Shown here piece after piece: positions 21,914-32,409 of a stretch of 64,000 nt of DNA. A program made the position numbers and the translations under genes. The DNA comes from Arachis hypogaea (Eukaryota; Streptophyta; Magnoliopsida; Fabales; Fabaceae). How positions within the stretch are numbered: the first letter of the stretch is position 1; the number at the start of each line of letters is the position of its first letter. Under the pieces are notes generated by a model. The model worked only from the letters and a program-made list of their open reading frames with translations. It did not search any database and was not told where the DNA came from. The DNA lies in the NCBI RefSeq assembly GCF_003086295.3, contig NC_092051.1, forward strand, positions 78,066,445-78,130,444. The letters run 5' to 3'.

Positions 21914-23629
21914 TGATGAGCGGATAATTTATACGCTTTTTGGCGTTGTTTTTAGTATGTTTTTAGTAGAATCTAGTTACTTTTAGGGATGCTTTCATTA
22001 GTTTTTATGTTAAATTCACATTTTTGGACTTTACTATGAGTTTGTGTGTTTTTCTATGATTTCAGGTATTTTCTGGCTGAAATTGAGGGACTTGAGCAAA
22101 AATCAGATTCAGAGGTTGAAGAAGGACTGCTGATGTTGTTGGATTCTGACCTCCCTGCACTCAAAATGGATTTTCTGGAGCTACAGAACTCAAAATGGCG
22201 CTCTTCCAATTGCATTGGAAATTAGACATCCTGGGCTTTCCATCAATATATAATAGTCCATACTTTGCCCAAGTTTAGACGACGCAAACTGGCGTTTAAC
22301 GCCAGCTCTCTGCCCAATTCTGGCGTCCAGCGCCAGAAACAAGTTGCAAAGTGGAGTTCAACGCCCAAACTGGCACAAAAGCTGGCGTTCAACTCCAAAA
22401 ATGACCTCTCCACGTGTAGACTTCAAGCTCAGCCCAAGAACACACCAAGTGGGCCCCGGAATTGGATTTATGCATCAATTACTTACTTCTGTGAACCCTA
22501 GTGACTAGTTTATTATAAATAGAACTTTTTATCATTGTATTCGCAGTCTTGGTTACTCTGGTTCCCCTCTGGGGCCGAGACCAATGAACTCCATTATCAC
22601 TTATGTATTTTCAACGGTAGAGTTTCTGCACTCCATAGACTAAGGTGTGGAGCTCTGCTGTTCCTCAAGGATTAATGCAAAGTACTACTGTTTTCTATTC
22701 AATTCAACTTATTCAGTTTCTAAGATATTCATTCGCACTTCAACCTAAATGTGATGAACGTGACAATCATCATCATTCCCTATGAATGCGTGCCTGACAA
22801 CCACTTCCGTTCTACATTAGATTGAATGAGTATCTCTTAGATCTCTTAATCAGAATCTTCGTGGTATAAGCTAGATTGATGGCGGCATTCATGAGAGTCC
22901 GGAAAGTCTAAACATTGTCCGTGGTATTCCGAGTAGGACTCTGGGATTGAATGACTGTGACGAACTCCAAACTCGCGAGTCCTGGGCGTAGTGACAGACG
23001 CAAAAGGATAGTAAATTCTATTCCAGTATGATCGAGAACCTCCAAGATGATTAGCCATGCAGTGACAGCGCATCGGACCATTTTCACAGAGAGGAATAGG
23101 ATGCAACCAACGACAAGGGTGATGCCTCCAGACGATTAGCCGTGCTGTGACAGAGCATTTGGACCATTTTCCCGAGAGGATTGAAAGTAGCCATTGGCAC
23201 CGGTGACATCCTTACACAAAGCCAGCCATAGAAAGGAGTAAGACTAATTGGATGAAGACAGTAGGAAAGCAGGGGTTCAGAGGAATGAATGCATCTCCAT
23301 ACGCTTATCTGAAATTCTCACCAATGATTTACATAAGTATTTCTATCCTTATTTTAGTATTAATTTCGAAAACTCCATAACTATTTTATATCCGCCTGAC
23401 TGAGATTTACAAGGTGACCATAGCTTGCTTCATACCAACAATCTCCGTGGGATCGACCCTTACTCACGTAAGGTTTATTACTTGGACGACCCAGTGCACT
23501 TGCTGGTTAGTTATGCGAAGTTGTGAAGATATGTTTAGACCATGGTTCTGTGCATCCGTTTTTGGAGCCATCGCCAGGGAATCAATTTCGAACAATAATT
23601 CACAACCTGAGTAACAATTTCGCATACCA
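21914..23629 (+). mobile_element. Solo LTR of an Athila-like element
   Basis: 1716 bp from TGATGAGCGGATAATTTATA to TTCGCATACCA, with no internal region on either side. Flanking 5-mers are CCCGA (21909-21913) and CCCGG (23630-23634), a target duplication with one mismatch. It is homologous to the minus-strand LTR at 56538-58074. It contains the GGCGTT palindromes at 22290-22397, a TATA box at 22514-22522, and the conserved U5 block GTGGGATCGACCC at about 23448. A degenerate primer-site-like sequence (TGGAGCCATCGCCAGGGA, 23563-23580) lies inside the LTR. It probably arose by LTR-LTR recombination. ORFs across it are chance. Confidence 0.87.
22288..22400. repeat. 31-bp-period GGCGTT palindrome array in the solo LTR
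   Basis: Palindromic units start at 22290 (TGGCGTTTAACGCCA), 22321 (TGGCGTCCAGCGCCA), 22352 (TGGAGTTCAACGCCC) and 22383 (TGGCGTTCAACTCC), spaced exactly 31 bp. The spacers share little sequence. Confidence 0.9.
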
Positions 23630-26600
23630 CCCGGGACGACGAAGACCAGTGATGAGGGTGTTTTTGCCGCATTTATCATGTCGCTCGCCAGTCCCTCACT
23701 GGTTCGTAATTTTATCTTTCATTCTCTCTGTCTCATTTCATATACTTCGTCTTTGCATGTGATTTTTATTCATTTCCTTAGTGTGTGATTTTTGTCTCCT
23801 CGTTCGGAATCAGTGTTTTTTTTTTTAATGATTCAAGGGAAGCTTTGTTGAATTGATTAATCGGTTTAAGTGTTGTCATGTTGAGCTGGTAAAGCAAGTT
23901 GCAAAGAAAAAAGATTATTCCTTTTTTTGTATTAAAGCACACTGTAATTTGAATATTTGGGGTTTCATGATTCGGGTTTTTATTTGCATGTCTGCTTTGT
24001 TTGAAGATTGATGACATGTTCATGCTTCGAATTTGATGATGTCGTTTTCCTTGTCATGATTTGTGAGATCAATTTTGGATCATATGAGATTGCATTCTTG
24101 TAAGGGTTCTTCCTTGGGTTTTGGTTCATTGCGCATGATCTTCAGCTGCTAAACAAAAAATTGTCCTTATTTTTGGACCAAGCCTCTAATTATCTTGTCT
24201 AAAAACCATTATAAGGATTTTATGATTGACTTTGCTTTTTACTTTGTTTGCGACTTACTAAAGAAATGTATTTTGTATTTAAGCCCGGGACAAGAAGTAT
24301 AGGCAAGCTATTACTGCCGCTGGCTTTGGTAATTTTCTCTTACTGGCTCACTATATCTTCATTTTGGTTATTTTAAATTGGTTTCTGTGATGGTAGTGAC
24401 TATAGGTGCATTTGAGCTATCGTGTCCTATGTTCATGTGTTGCAACATATGAATAATGTAAAACTATTAAACTAATCAGGTGATCACATTGAAGTATGCT
24501 TCATTTTGCTTCTGATCAATAATAATTTTTCAATGTACAAGGAATCTAACTCATATCTTTATTTTTATTTTAGCTATAACAATATACAATACTCTTGTTA
24601 CTTCTAATTAATTACCATTTGTAAATTAGAATCTATATCCATAGTTTGTTTCACATATCAAAAAGGACATTATGACCTTTATATATATTAAATTCACCAA
24701 CTTCTTTGATGTGCCTTCTTTGGTGTCTTCTCGTTGATGAGTATTATGGATATTCTAATCTGTTTATTGGGCATCACATACCACTGTACCAGTAAATTTG
24801 AACATGAAGCATTTGCAATTTCAACTAGTAACTTTGAGGATTTGAAGAGTGTATTGAGTTTGCAGTTGTAAAGGCCTCTGATTATTATTTTCTATTCACT
24901 CATAATGGTTGCACCTTCAAGTTAGTTTTCATACTCTGCATATATGAGCACAATTTACAATTAAATTGTTGCTAAAATTATTTAAAATTACTTATATATT
25001 TGAATACTGTTTCATTTTTGTCAATTTAGAAGCAGCTATTTATTGTCAAGACCATTGTTATCATCACCAAACATGAGTTCATGGTCCTATGTTTTCAGTG
25101 TGTTTTGGTTTATTTGACTGAGTCTTAGTAGAAATGAAGCAGGAATGCACCATTTGGATGTTGCATAAGTTCTTGCACGAATTCTAAAATTAACTTCCAA
25201 AATTTAATCCTTGGTTTAAGATTCTATTCCTTATAAACATACTTCTCTGAGTTCTCTCGTCTTTCTTTTATTTCTTTCTCATGGGTTAATCCATTTCCTT
25301 CCTGTATAATATAGTTGATCACTTACAAGGATTTATTATATGTGTCATGCATAAGGCTTTCAAGTTTATATGTTGCAATTTACTTTGGATAAATAGTAAC
25401 AAATTCTTGTTTCTCAAATTCAGGGAGCAATCTCACAAATTCGATTTCTTCAAAGCTCTACCATTTGCACCACAAGACTCCAAGAAACTTGTTAATTTTC
25501 GCTATGTCTGCTGATGGTATTACCTCTTTTTTCTTTCTCCTTCTCTGTTTTCTGAATTTCGTAAAGACTTTGGGAATTGACGCTACTAGAGTGAATGAGA
25601 AGAGATTATTCGTCATTATTATTATTCATGAATTCTCAATTGCAGAATTTCAGTTTCCATACTCTCTTTTTCTCTCTTTTCAACTTCTCCCCCACCTTAT
25701 TGCATATATAAGTAGGGTGGGCATGGTTTGGATTTTTAAAAATCCAAACTGGATCCACTTCAAAACCAGTTTTGTGGTCCATAAAACCAAACCGAAACTG
25801 GATTGAAGAGAGAAACCGGTTTAAAAAAATAAAAAACCGGTTGTAGAATTTAAATTCAGTTTTATTTACAAACCAGTTTTAAATTTGATTTTTTAATATC
25901 CAAATCTAAAATCTTCTTTTTTTTTTTTTCAAAATCCAGTTCTAAATCCAGATTTTTTAACCAAAAATCCAGTTTTTTTAAACTAATTTGTGAAAATTTA
26001 ATTTTAAAACCTGTTTTTTCATCCAAAAATCCAGTTTTTAAAAATCCAATTTCCGAACCAGATTTTTTAACAAAAAATCCACTTTTAATTTTCTTACATG
26101 GGTGTTTTGTTATTTTGCTTTCATCTGTTTTTGCAGGTTACTAAATTAAATTATAAGAGACCAGCCAATGTACTTTTGAACATCAACAAAATCCAACTTA
26201 TTTTGTTTGTATTACTGGGAGCACAACTTAAACAGTACATTGATGCTACACTAGATCAGGCCTTAAAAATTAAAATTGACTATGATCTTATTAGAATCCC
26301 TGAATTTGAGTATCACTTTTATTATGCTGTTGAGGTTCCATTTGTTGCCATTCCTTGCTATATGCTTTTAATTGAGTGGAATAGATTATACAACACAAGT
26401 CTATTAATTATAAATCTAAGAATATTAGGTTAGGTGAAACCTTGGAGGCAGGTTTCAATAAAGTAGAACGTTGTATTTATTAAACTTGTTAAACTTTCAT
26501 GCTTATATCACTTTCAACTAGTTACTTCATCTATTATAATTAATTACGATCATCTGTATTGACAGGAACATACGCACTATATGATAAAAACTTATTTAAA

Positions 26601-26980
26601 AAAAAAAATAAGAGCATTATGCCGGAGAAGAATATATCTCTAATAATTAAGCATTATTCTCCGATTCATGAAGAAATATAATCATTCTAATTACTAAAAA
26701 TCATCATGGTTAGTGGGATGAATCAGAATACCTGTCAACATTGGCATGCAACAAGTTTAAAGTTTAATTAATTAATGATGTATTATTACTTATAAAATGT
26801 TATGCTTTAATTTAGTTGTAAGTGGTCCAGAAACATTGGAGACAAAAGGGAGCAATATAAGGCATATGAGTGGTTGTGGCTTATCCCTATTCACTCATTT
26901 ATTTATATGCTTATATATCGTTCCATGTGAATTAATACTAATTGATACTTTTTTTAACTAAAAGCCTAATAAATTCCTGA
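23630..26980 (+). other. Intron-like AT-rich region with a few exon-like islands
   Basis: 3.3 kb in the presumed body of the outer CACTA. Three islands are flanked by plausible splice sites: about 24285-24331 (ends TTTG before GTAATTTT; one frame reads RDKKYRQAITAAGFG), about 25424-25511 (AG before GGAGCAATC; ends ATGTCTGCTGATG before GTATTACC), and from 26136 (after TTTTTGCAG), where an ORF runs to 26433 with VTKLNYKRPANVLLNINK at its start. A polyadenylation-like AATAAA lies at about 26457. I do not recognise a protein family and the islands do not join into one frame. They may be transposon gene exons, a captured gene or chance. Confidence 0.3.
25707..26090. repeat. AAACCGGTTT / AAAACCAGTTTT inverted-repeat tract
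   Basis: About 380 bp in which short palindromes such as AAACCGGTTT and AAAATCCAGTTTTT recur in both orientations, opening with GGGTGGGCATGGTTTGG. Similar tracts are widespread in plant genomes. There is no coding signal. Confidence 0.6.
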
Positions 26981-26983
26981 ATC

Positions 26984-27380
26984 CACTACGAGAAAAAGTA
27001 ATATTTGTAACAAAAAAAATTGTTACAAAAAATCGAAATTTGGAAACAAAAGAATTTTGTAATAAAAAAGGGGGCCGTTGCAGTATGTCCCGTTACAAAA
27101 AGTTTTTGTAACCAAAAATGGAACTGTTACAATTTAAAGTGATATTTTGTAACAAATTTTTCTTATACAAAAAACCAGAAGTCATTACAAAAGTGGTAAC
27201 AAATTTTGATCTTCAAGATATTTTTTATGACAATCTATTTTTTCCTATCATAAAATTTTGTTACAAAATGTAACTTTATTTTGTAACGTTTTTTTTTTCT
27301 TTAGTTACAAAAGCAAAATAATTATTTTGTAACAATTTTTTTAATACAAATTACATGCATAATATAAATATACTGAAATT
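26984..27380. repeat. Left subterminal repeat array of the small CACTA
   Basis: Repeated TTGTTACAAAA and TTTTGTAACAA in both orientations, densest at 26998-27340. In CACTA elements such arrays are the transposase binding region. Confidence 0.85.
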
Positions 27381-27784
27381 AATTACTACAAAATGAGATA
27401 TTTTATTAAATTCAAAATATTGATACACAAATTTCTCTTGAAAAGTAATAAAACATGTTACAAACAATAAAAAATACTACAAACCTATAACTATGTTACA
27501 TCAAGTTAGGCTATAAACCAATCCCAATGACAAATCCTAAGAAGCATATTTCCAATTAGTAACTCTCCTACATTGACAATAACAATTAACAAAATAAATA
27601 AATGAATAAAAAAGAGAAATCAGGAAGCCATTATTGGCAATAACAATTACAATTAACAAAACTTAAATTAACAAAATTATCAACATATTTTCAATCAGTA
27701 AGTCTCATGCAAATCTCACATCAATTGGTTAGCATAGCACATACTAAAATATAAGACAAATTATATGTCAATGTTATAATAAAC
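27381..27784. other. AT-rich spacer of the small CACTA
   Basis: About 400 bp with no recognisable gene. It would be the intron or flank downstream of the captured ABC transporter exon. Confidence 0.6.
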
Positions 27785-28297
27785 CTGTTATAAGTCGCTT
27801 CTTTTGTCCCTCTGAGATGCTCTTGAGCATTTCATTGCCTACCAATGTGTCTCCACATATGTCCAAACCTAATATCATTGTGAAAAATATCTTAACACTT
27901 AGGAGTTTGGAAGACTTATAAAAATATCAATATGATGTAAGTTGTAATGAAACGAGATACTAGTAGCTAGAGCCTACTAATCTCTATTTTTACATTTTTA
28001 TCAACTCAACAAATATTAAACTATTTCGCAATTTGCTTAATGAATACCTTTATGATGTACTCTACCACAAGATCTGTTTCCTGTCCTCCAAAAGCTATTG
28101 ACTACAAAAGAAAATAGATTAGATTATTAGTTTGTGTAATAAGCTTTCATACGGGAAAAACAGAGGAGAAAATACTTCCTGAAAAAGAGAAGGAAAAAAA
28201 ATAATTAATGAAGAGCATACCTTCATGAAGATATCAAGATCAACATCTGGTTTTATTCCAGGACTCTTTTCTCTCTTAGCAAGCTCTAGCAGCATAT
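27785..28297 (-). pseudogene. Captured exons of a PDR-type (ABCG) ABC transporter
   Basis: Three minus-strand exons in correct order. Exon 28221-28297 (after acceptor AACAG, ending before GTATGC) reads MLLELAKREKSPGIKPDVD and then LDIFMK. Exon 28048-28101 (after TTTTGTAG, ending before GTATTC) is 18 codons, SIAFGGQETDLVVEYIIK. Exon 27785-27875 reads [20 protein letters not shown] followed by [11 protein letters not shown]. This matches the first nucleotide-binding domain of plant pleiotropic-drug-resistance transporters, where the last part is the ABC signature (usually GISGGQKKR; here SISEGQKKR, with the first Gly of GG changed). The acceptor before the third exon appears lost (ATG instead of AG). 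The Walker A and all membrane segments are absent, so no transporter can be made. Confidence 0.88.
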
Positions 28298-28342
28298 CTG
28301 TTAACGCTCAAATACTTTAGAACTTAGAATCGTAAGTATTTT

Positions 28343-28945
28343 CTAATGAACCGAATATAAAAAACAACTACTCAATGTAACTTGTTTATCATAACACATT
28401 ACCAATAAAACTGATGGCTGAAAGTAATCTAGTAAGATGGCTAAATGGTTTTTGCTCATCAACTTATTCAAATATTGAAGAGACTGTAAACCTTTAATTG
28501 TAGTTGGAATGGTTCCACTTAAATCATTCCGGTACACACTTAGCGTGTACAGATTGGTTAAGTTTCCAATTTTCAAAGGGATTTCACCATCAATACTGTA
28601 AGCATTAGCATCAAATACTTTCAAATTGGACATATTTCCAATTGACTTGGGAAGCTTTGCATGGAATGGATTTCCTGATTTGTAAAGATCACAAAAGGAA
28701 GAAGGATATATTAATTCAAGAGTGGAAGAATGAGTGGTTAAATATTCTATCGTAAATCAAGCTGCTGAAGATTTCTTAAATTCCCAATAGTATTTGGGAT
28801 AACTCCATTGAATTTATTTAACTTCAAGTCCATGTAGTTAAGCTTTGTAGCATTGGATATGCTACTTTTAAGTTTGTTTCCATACAAGTTTAGTTATTCC
28901 ATGTTTTCAAGGCTGATATGTGATGGAAGAGAACTGGAGAGAGAA
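28343..28945 (-). pseudogene. Captured leucine-rich-repeat receptor (LRR-RLK type) fragment
   Basis: Minus-strand 28343-28633 encodes MSNLKVFDANAYSIDGEIPL, then IGNLTNLYTLSVYRNDLSG and TIPTTIKGLQSLQYL, two typical plant extracellular LRR units (LxxLxLxxNxLSGxIP). Further upstream, 28745-28945 gives more LRRs (LNLYGNKLKSSIS, LNKFNGVIPNTIGNLRNLQQ) with stops at about 28914 and 28756. The pieces are separated by about 90 bp that may be an intron or insertion. It lies directly upstream, in the same orientation, of the ABC transporter exons, so a chimeric transcript is possible. There is no kinase domain and no signal peptide. Confidence 0.85.
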
Positions 28946-30809
28946 TTATTTATCGTTTCATTTCAAAACTCAGATTTTCAACAAGTAGTTTAGTGTTTCA
29001 AAATTCAACCCTTTTAGTACCTCTCAAAATCAAATCTCAAAGCAATCACCAATCAATTCCGCCACCATTACAATATATTTACTAACCAGCTCAACAGTAA
29101 TCAACCAATACAATCCATCAAATTCAGCATTCACAACAATTATTTGTCAAACAATTCTCAATCCACATAATCAATCAAACACTAAATCAGTAATTCCAAA
29201 TCTCAATCTCAACCATTCCAATCACAATTTCAGCTACAATTCAATATTCACATAATTAATCAATTACTCACAGCTACTAAAATAGAACAAGGGTGAAAGG
29301 GGTTATGGTAATAGCAGAACGGAGCAGCTGCAATCCCGAACTGACTCGGCAGCAGCTCCAATAGCGGCCAGAAGCCCCGATTGTTCAACAGCAACCTTAA
29401 TTTTGACGTGCAAACACTGGAACTCAGCCCTACAGTACCAACATCTGAATATCTTTAATAAACTTTAACAGAGCACTATTTTTCTAAATTTAATTTTCGA
29501 GGGTTCTGGACGAAGAACACTTACCGCACTCAGGAAAAACGCTAGCACAGAGCAACGGCATCTCCAACAGTAACTCCCAGCGGCGATTCCGCGGATGGAG
29601 ATTGGGCACCGCAATGCGAGTAGCACCGCCTTCTCTTTCCATCTTCCTCCTTCCGCGCGTCTACTCCTTGCACGCGTTCTTGTTGGCGGCAGTGAAGAGA
29701 GATGCGACGGCAGTGGAAGCTGGCGTCGCGGACAGGAGCAGCAGTGGCGACGCATGAACGTCGATGAGGGTGGCTGATACAACGCTCGCTCTTTCACCCG
29801 CGGGCTCTTTCTCTCCGCGACTCTGCTTCGATGGCGGCTACCAGAAGCTCCGGTCTTCCCCCGCGACGGCAATGATGGCGATCCGAGATGAGGGCGACGG
29901 CGGCGGCGACAGCAAGACGCGAGGCGGCTTCTCTCTCTCCTTTCAGTCGTAGCCTCTCTCTCTCTCTCTCTCTCAGTGACTCGACGGCAATGGCAGCTCC
30001 CAGCCCCGCCAGTGCCATCCCCTTTCTTTCCCCCTCTTCTTCTCAGTTTTTTCCCTTCCTTCCGTGCTCCCCCTTCTTCTTTCTTTCCCTTTCTTTTGTT
30101 TCTTTCTGCTGTAGGTTAGCTTAGGAAAGCAAAAGTGAATGGCGGCTAGGGTTAATCTAGGGGGTTAGGGTTAATTTGGTTAAAGTTAGAGTTTGAATTT
30201 AATTTAGAAAAATTTGCCTTTAGTAATTTTAATCAAAATAGGATATGTTTTATTAATTTCAAATATAGTTTAATCATTAAAATTACTTTAGAAATATTAT
30301 TTAATTATCAATTTGCTAATTAACATTTAATTAGGTATTCTAATTTAAAATTAGAAATAATATAATTAATTTTCTCTGTTTATAAAAATTAGAGTATTAA
30401 ATTTTAAAATCTCAATTATTTGACTAAATCGTATGAAATTCTTATTCTTTTACGACTATTAAGTTGTATAATTTAAATATATAAAATTATTCAATAATTA
30501 TAAGATTAAATAAGAAGATATTTAAAATAATTTCTAAAAATAAAATTTTTAATGAATATATAAATTGAAATTAATTCATAGTAATATTTTTCGAAAGTTC
30601 TGGGTCTTACATTTTTCAATTACTAAAATTACGCAAAATATTTAATTATAATAAAATTACTTAAGAATCTTAATTGATTTATAATGAAATTATCTCCGAA
30701 TCTATTTAATTATTTCTAATAAAATAATTTCTAAAATCATAAAGTTTAAACTTAATAAAATAAAATTACAATTTATTTATATTTAGATTTTTAAAAATAC
30801 AGGATGTTA
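28946..30809 (-). mobile_element. LTR fragment of family B inside the small CACTA
   Basis: Read on the minus strand it starts GTAACATCCTGTATTTTTAA at 30809 and parallels the start of the family B solo LTR at 44930. The AT-rich stretch, the GC-rich island (29300-30120) and the motif near 28960-29240 (compare 42650-42960) come in the same order. Only about the first 1.86 kb of the LTR is present; it stops where the LRR fragment begins. The ORFs in the GC-rich part are low-complexity and not convincing. A (CT)10-type run lies at 29953-29973. Confidence 0.75.
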
Positions 30810-31297
30810 CAAAATAAAATTATTTTGAAAAAAATATATACACAATTTTTTTACTCTTAAAGTGTTTAACATTTTGAAAAAAAAAATTGTTATAAAATAT
30901 ATTTATATTTTGTGACAAATAATTAACTTGTTACAAACAATATTGAATTTTGTGACAAATTAATTTTTTGTTACAAAACAATTGGAGTTTTTGAAACAAA
31001 AAACAGAATATGTTATAAAATATTTTGAATTCTTGCAACTTGTTTTTTTTTGTTACAAAATATTACAATATTTTGTAACAAAACACCATCTCGTTACAAA
31101 AACTAACATAATTTGTAACAAAATAAAATAGGTTGTTACAAAATATTATCATATTTTGCAACAACTTGTAATATTGTTACAAAACATTATTCTTTTGTAA
31201 CAATCACATATTATTATTACAAAATACTATTTTTTTTTGTAACAATTTTAAATTTGATACAAATTTTTTGTTACAAATGTTCCATTTTCTTGTAGTG
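30810..31297. repeat. Right subterminal repeat array of the small CACTA
   Basis: TTTTGTAACAA / TTGTTACAAAA units in both orientations, the mirror of the left end, finishing CTTGTAGTG. Confidence 0.85.
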
Positions 31298-31300
31298 ATC

Positions 31301-31868
31301 ATACATTATACTATATATGCATTAGTCAATATAATCAACGCATATTTTTTTTTTATTTTAGTATTTACTTAAGTCTAAGTCTATTTTTGTTCAGGCTTTT
31401 GATACTTATCTATCCACTACTACTACCACTTCTTTTATTCTGCTGCTCCTGTGGTACTGCTTTACTGTTGTTGTGGTATTAATTATCTACTGTCAACTAC
31501 TATTTGCTGCCACTGCTACCTCTCTAATTCTGCTTCTGCTGCGCTACTACTTTGGTGTTGTTGTGGTACGAATTAAGACAGTATTTAAGATTGGTTCATG
31601 CGAATTTAAATATATCTATTAATTTGTTATTAATGTTATGCGTACAACTTAAGTGCTTTCCTGAGTCACTCACTTCAGGACCTTCTTTAAGAATCGCTAA
31701 AATTTAATTTTCTTTGCTATTTTATGTCCAACGCCTTCAAAGTATTTTGGAGACTTGGAAAATGTTGTCTCTTAGTTAATTAGGAAGCTAGACTCGTAGT
31801 TAGTGGGACTAGCAGTAAGGACTTTAAACTAGAAATTTAGCTATCTATTTGAAATATATAGGTTTTTG
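31301..31868. other. Gene-free stretch upstream of the transposase remnant
   Basis: About 570 bp. It contains a direct repeat of about 50 bp (31437-31486 and 31528-31576; shared TTCTGCT.., GTTGTTGTGGTA). TGATGGATG at 31867 opens the transposase frame. Confidence 0.5.
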
Positions 31869-32406
31869 ATGGATGTGTCTAAGGATTGGATGGATACACC
31901 GCGTCATAAAAAAGAATATCAACTTGGTAGAAAAATTTTTACACTTTACTTTTTCATCACCAGGAGTTCCTCAAGGGAAAGAAATTCAATGCCCATGTGC
32001 AAAGTGTTGTAATAGACTTTGGTTAAGGAGAGATGTCGTGTATGACCATCTAATATGCAATGGATTCGTAAAAGGTTATAGGCGGTGGTTTAATCATGGA
32101 GAACCACTTGTTGCTATGGATGTTGACAGTGACACAGACGAGGAATATAACTGCAATGATAACATTGATGTGTTGTTATGTGATAGATTCAGAGATACTA
32201 CACAAGTTGATGGACAAAACATGGGGCCTAACGAAGGTGCAAAATAATTTTATAAACTGGTAGACGAGGCAAGCCAAGAACTATATCCTGGATGTAAAGG
32301 ATTCACAGGATTATCCTTTACCATCCGTCTTTACTTGTTAAAATTCTTGCATGGTTGGAGTAATGCGTCATTCACTTCGCTCTTAGAATTATTGAAAGAA
32401 GGAATG
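31869..32406 (+). pseudogene. CACTA TNP2-type transposase remnant
   Basis: The start at 31869 reads MDVSKDWMDTPRHKKEYQLG, then the frame shifts by one near 31925. The second frame (31873-32247) holds the transposase-associated zinc domain with EIQCPCAKCCNRL, VVYDHLICNGFVKGY and RWFNHGEPL. Downstream, 32250-32406 reads LVDEASQELYPGCKGFTGLS and FLHGWSNASFTSLLELLKEG, the conserved start of the TNP2 transposase core. It breaks off at about 32410 where retrotransposon LTR sequence begins, so the catalytic core is missing. With the three nested insertions removed, it lies about 4.8 kb from the CACTA end at 13107 in the same orientation, so both may be one element. Confidence 0.87.
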
Positions 32407-32409
32407 CAC

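Larger units (their letters stand above)
26984..31297. mobile_element. Complete small CACTA transposon carrying host gene fragments
   Basis: 4314 bp with terminal inverted repeats: left CACTACGAGAAAAAGTAATA, right end reading CACTACAAGAAAATGGAACA on the minus strand. It is flanked by the 3-bp direct repeat ATC (26981-26983 and 31298-31300). Dense TTGTTACAAAA-type subterminal repeats fill about 400 bp at each end. No transposase is present. The interior has, on the minus strand, a retrotransposon LTR fragment, leucine-rich-repeat gene pieces and three exons of a PDR-type ABC transporter. This fits a gene-capturing, non-autonomous CACTA element that would need an external TNP2-type transposase. 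Confidence 0.93.

Noticed and set aside
22846..23106. Minus-strand 86-codon ORF
   Set aside because: It lies fully inside the solo LTR, and the homologous LTR at 56538-58074 does not keep the frame.
29953..29973. (CT)n run as a notable repeat
   Set aside because: Ordinary plant microsatellite of about ten units, mentioned only within the LTR fragment.
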